Shown: in pieces, positions 13,211 to 15,511 of the stretch
How the letters are laid out: the number at the start of each line of letters is the position of its first letter
Position numbering within the stretch: position 1 is the stretch's first letter
NCBI GenBank assembly: GCA_900752305.1
Contig: CAADUV010000190.1
Coordinates: forward strand, 1 to 15,511
Direction of reading: 5' to 3'
Source: an uncultured Oscillospiraceae bacterium
GTDB lineage: Bacteria > Bacillota > Clostridia > Oscillospirales > Oscillospiraceae
DNA length: 15,511 bases
Made by a program: the position numbers and the translations under genes
The notes under the pieces: generated by a model
The model's database searches: none
What the model was told of the DNA's origin: nothing
Seen by the model: the letters and a program-made list of their open reading frames with translations, nothing else

Positions 13211-15511
13211 TTATGCGGTAAACCTCCTTTCTTTTCGGTACTTCATGCATCCATAATACAAAAGGCTGCCTACCATCAGTAGGGATCCGCCTATTGTAAA
13301 CAAATAGGTTCCGGCTCCGCCGGTTTCGGGCAACTCATAGCTCGACTGCTTGCTGTTCACCAGCGTGATCTGATGTACGACCGGTTGTGCTTCCACCTTC
13401 TTGTAGAGCCAGAAGGTCTGGGCTGCTGTAGCATTACCATCGCCGGTATGGTTATTAGAGAGCAGGAAATAATCGTTGTAGCTGCCAAGCACATTGCTCC
13501 ACTCTGACGAAGGATTACTTGGCGGACGCTTGCCCGGCGTGCCAGTGTACCAGTTGTAGTAGAACCAGCATTCCTGCTTTACATCAGAGCTGATATCGCC
13601 CTGACCGTTATTTTTCAGGTACCCGTTTACTTTTGCGTTGTACAATGTCCACATTTTGTGGGTACCATGCTGGTTGGCCGTCATTTCCTTTCCTGTTCCT
13701 GTTTTCCAGATCGCATCAGCACTAGGCGGATCCGGAATGTACTGGCTGTAGTTCACGCCATTGACTTGAAGTGAACCGGACTTGACATTCACCTTGCTCT
13801 GTTTTCCATTGGCCCAATTGGCACCACTGCTCGTTGCCGTCAATGCACTGACAGTACCAGTAGCAGGGGACGTTGTGATGACATACTCTGTGTTGTCCTC
13901 GAAGTCATCCGTCAGCACCCATGCCGTTATAGGATCACCGAAGATGTCTTCACTGGACGTTTGTCCCTGTGTGAACCCATCCGGCTGCTTTTCCTCGACA
14001 CTGTAGGTAATCTCACGCTTCACGCCACTGTCAAAGGAATAACGGGGAACCGTCCATTCATAAGTCCAATCCTTTTCCGCCGTTAGCGTGACGACCGCAT
14101 CTTGTGCGGAGGATTTGTTCCCATCTGCCTGCAACGTAACCTGTAGACTTTCCGGCAAGCCAGTTGTAAGAGGCTCGCCCTGCGCATCCTGCCACTCTTT
14201 TTTGACACGGACGGTCGTGTACTCCTGCCAATTTTCCTCTGCTTGACCAATGGGCGTGTAAGTAATGTCCACATCCATATTCACCGTTCTGACAGAGCCG
14301 TAGACTGGGTCTACTTTTTCAAAGGGGTAAAGGGTGTCTTTGCCTGCGTTGATCGTTCCATTGTTAAATTTCCACTTGACCGCCTTCTTAGCATCGTTAT
14401 CAAGCGAAGATGACGTTTTTAAATAATAGCCGGGCATACTGTTTTCGGTCAGATAATTGCTGTAAAAACTGAAGCCGTCACTATTTTTCTGCGCCGTCCA
14501 GAGCGCACCGCCGATTCCATCTGCATCTGCTTTCAGATAAGGCGAATAGGCCGTGCCGTTGGCCGCTGTGATCGGCCCAGCGGGCAGGGCCACATCCTCG
14601 GAGAGCATTTCTTTGGGAATAATCGTGCTATTCGCACGAATATACTGACTGTTCCCAGGGTCAACCGCATCGCTGGTCAAAAGCAAATAGCTCTTGCCTG
14701 CTTCGATTTTTTCTGCCTTGACCCAAAGGGTGCTCTTTTCCTCCCAGGTGTTCGTGGAATCTGTCGTGTCGATATCGTATCCACCGACATATCCAGAAAC
14801 CTTTTCCAGCTCAATGCCGTATGGAATATCTTTTCCATTTTCATCCACTCTCGGCAGATTATCGAAAGATACCGTATTCGCATTTCCATCAATCGTAACC
14901 GTTTTCACACGTTCGCCAGTCGTCTGATTGACCAGGTGAACTGTTACAGCATCGTTCATTCCCTGCGGCCGGTTTAACTTGAGAGAAAGTTTCACAGTGC
15001 AGGTATCCACAGCTGTCGCTTTACTATCAACCGCCATTGGCGCATAAGCGTTATCCGTATTGCTGTTATCCTCATCCGCCTGCTGAGCGGGATTCTCCGG
15101 CAGCGCACAGTACCCCATGATCCGCTCCTCGCTGACATGATAGGTATTTTCTGCCACCTTGTCCTCCCAATCGCCTTCGATCACAGACAAGGACGTTACC
15201 CTGTCCTGCTCATCACGGGACAACGATTCAACAATCCCCACATGGCCAGCTTTGCCGTCGGCATCCTGGTCGAAAAACACCAAGTCGCCTGCCTTGGGGG
15301 AATAGGATGCATCCTGGTAGCGCTTTGCCTTCCGCAGCTGCTTTACCCAATCCTGACAATCCTGATCCTGCGGTACTGCCACACCATCGCCGGTGTCCTC
15401 TTTGGGGATGCCGGCGTAATGCATACAGAAGGAGACGAACATTGCATCCCAATCCAGGTAATCCGATTGACTGCCGTTCCCACCGCCATACCAAGCGCCA
15501 TAACGGGTGTA
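13211..15511 (-). CDS. LPETG-anchored surface adhesin with CHAP domain, partial at N-terminus
   Basis: The open frame continues beyond the window's right edge, so the signal peptide is not seen; the visible part is 766 residues. It opens with YTRYGAWYGGG and WDAMFVSFCMHYAGI, then AGDLVFF and GHVGIVE, which together define a CHAP/NlpC-like amidase-type domain of about 120 residues. The usual nucleophile position in W-C-AMFVSF is Asp here, so hydrolase activity is doubtful. Long beta-rich stretches with Cna-B-like strands follow (for example VRVKKEWQDAQGEP to YSVEEKQPDGFTQG). The C-terminus has LPETGG (13316-13333), a membrane helix and KYRKERRFTA, a complete sortase signal. The gene lies 67 nt upstream of the chimeric pilin-sortase ORF in the same direction. 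Its position at the front of the operon suggests the pilus tip adhesin; a stand-alone surface protein is the alternative. Confidence 0.85.
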   Translation of the reverse strand, partial: YTRYGAWYGGGNGSQSDYLDWDAMFVSFCMHYAGIPKEDTGDGVAVPQDQDCQDWVKQLRKAKRYQDASYSPKAGDLVFFDQDADGKAGHVGIVESLSRDEQDRVTSLSVIEGDWEDKVAENTYHVSEERIMGYCALPENPAQQADEDNSNTDNAYAPMAVDSKATAVDTCTVKLSLKLNRPQGMNDAVTVHLVNQTTGERVKTVTIDGNANTVSFDNLPRVDENGKDIPYGIELEKVSGYVGGYDIDTTDSTNTWEEKSTLWVKAEKIEAGKSYLLLTSDAVDPGNSQYIRANSTIIPKEMLSEDVALPAGPITAANGTAYSPYLKADADGIGGALWTAQKNSDGFSFYSNYLTENSMPGYYLKTSSSLDNDAKKAVKWKFNNGTINAGKDTLYPFEKVDPVYGSVRTVNMDVDITYTPIGQAEENWQEYTTVRVKKEWQDAQGEPLTTGLPESLQVTLQADGNKSSAQDAVVTLTAEKDWTYEWTVPRYSFDSGVKREITYSVEEKQPDGFTQGQTSSEDIFGDPITAWVLTDDFEDNTEYVITTSPATGTVSALTATSSGANWANGKQSKVNVKSGSLQVNGVNYSQYIPDPPSADAIWKTGTGKEMTANQHGTHKMWTLYNAKVNGYLKNNGQGDISSDVKQECWFYYNWYTGTPGKRPPSNPSSEWSNVLGSYNDYFLLSNNHTGDGNATAAQTFWLYKKVEAQPVVHQITLVNSKQSSYELPETGGAGTYLFTIGGSLLMVGSLLYYGCMKYRKERRFTA

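Overview
The window looks like chromosomal DNA of a gut-type, moderately GC-rich Gram-positive member of the Clostridia, probably Oscillospiraceae-like. This is inferred from AGGAGG-type ribosome sites, clostridial surface-protein architectures (Listeria-Bacteroides repeats, atrophied Ig domains, a GYTRYG-type CHAP domain), LPXTG anchors with sortases, and an acetoin-dehydrogenase-type complex. No taxonomic marker gene is present. The first ~42 bases are runs of G and C and look like a poor contig end.

Region 1 (1-3609, minus strand) is one operon read right to left: a GntP-family permease, then the E1-alpha (acoA-like), E1-beta (acoB-like) and E2 lipoyl-domain (acoC-like, cut by the window edge) subunits of a TPP-dependent acetoin/2-oxo-acid dehydrogenase complex. 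The genes are tightly packed, with an ATGA stop/start overlap between E1-alpha and E1-beta. A divergent LysR-type regulator (3919-4869, plus) shares a 309-bp intergenic region with the permease. That region holds a good promoter for each direction and two short inverted repeats. A strong terminator follows the regulator.

Region 2 (5058-10546, plus strand) is the most interesting part. A near-consensus promoter (5058-5086) is followed by an RNA leader with the hallmarks of a cobalamin (B12) riboswitch (about 5120-5370): the GC-ACTGTGA B12 box, the CAGGAGAC 3' core and a closing P1 helix. An intrinsic terminator follows (5475-5513), then a single 1627-codon gene for a secreted, multidomain surface protein. 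Near its C-terminus (residues about 1274-1368) the protein has a domain resembling DUF4430/transcobalamin-like C-terminal domains, the fold that forms the cobalamin-binding beta domain of intrinsic factor and transcobalamin. The RNA and protein evidence are independent of each other, and both point to a riboswitch-controlled extracellular cobalamin-capture protein. A 16-bp perfect hairpin closes the unit.

Region 3 (10736-15511, minus strand) is a pilus/surface-adhesin operon read right to left. It starts with a large LPETG-anchored adhesin carrying an N-terminal CHAP domain (5' end outside the window). Next is an anomalous ORF in which the front of a backbone pilin is joined in frame to the C-terminal part of a class C sortase. 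A minor pilin with a Cna-B domain and an LPQTG anchor follows, then a second, intact small sortase. The chimeric ORF lacks both the pilin's sorting signal and the sortase's catalytic His, so the pilus system looks broken by an internal deletion or mis-joined in assembly. A possible 34-codon peptide gene lies between regions 2 and 3.
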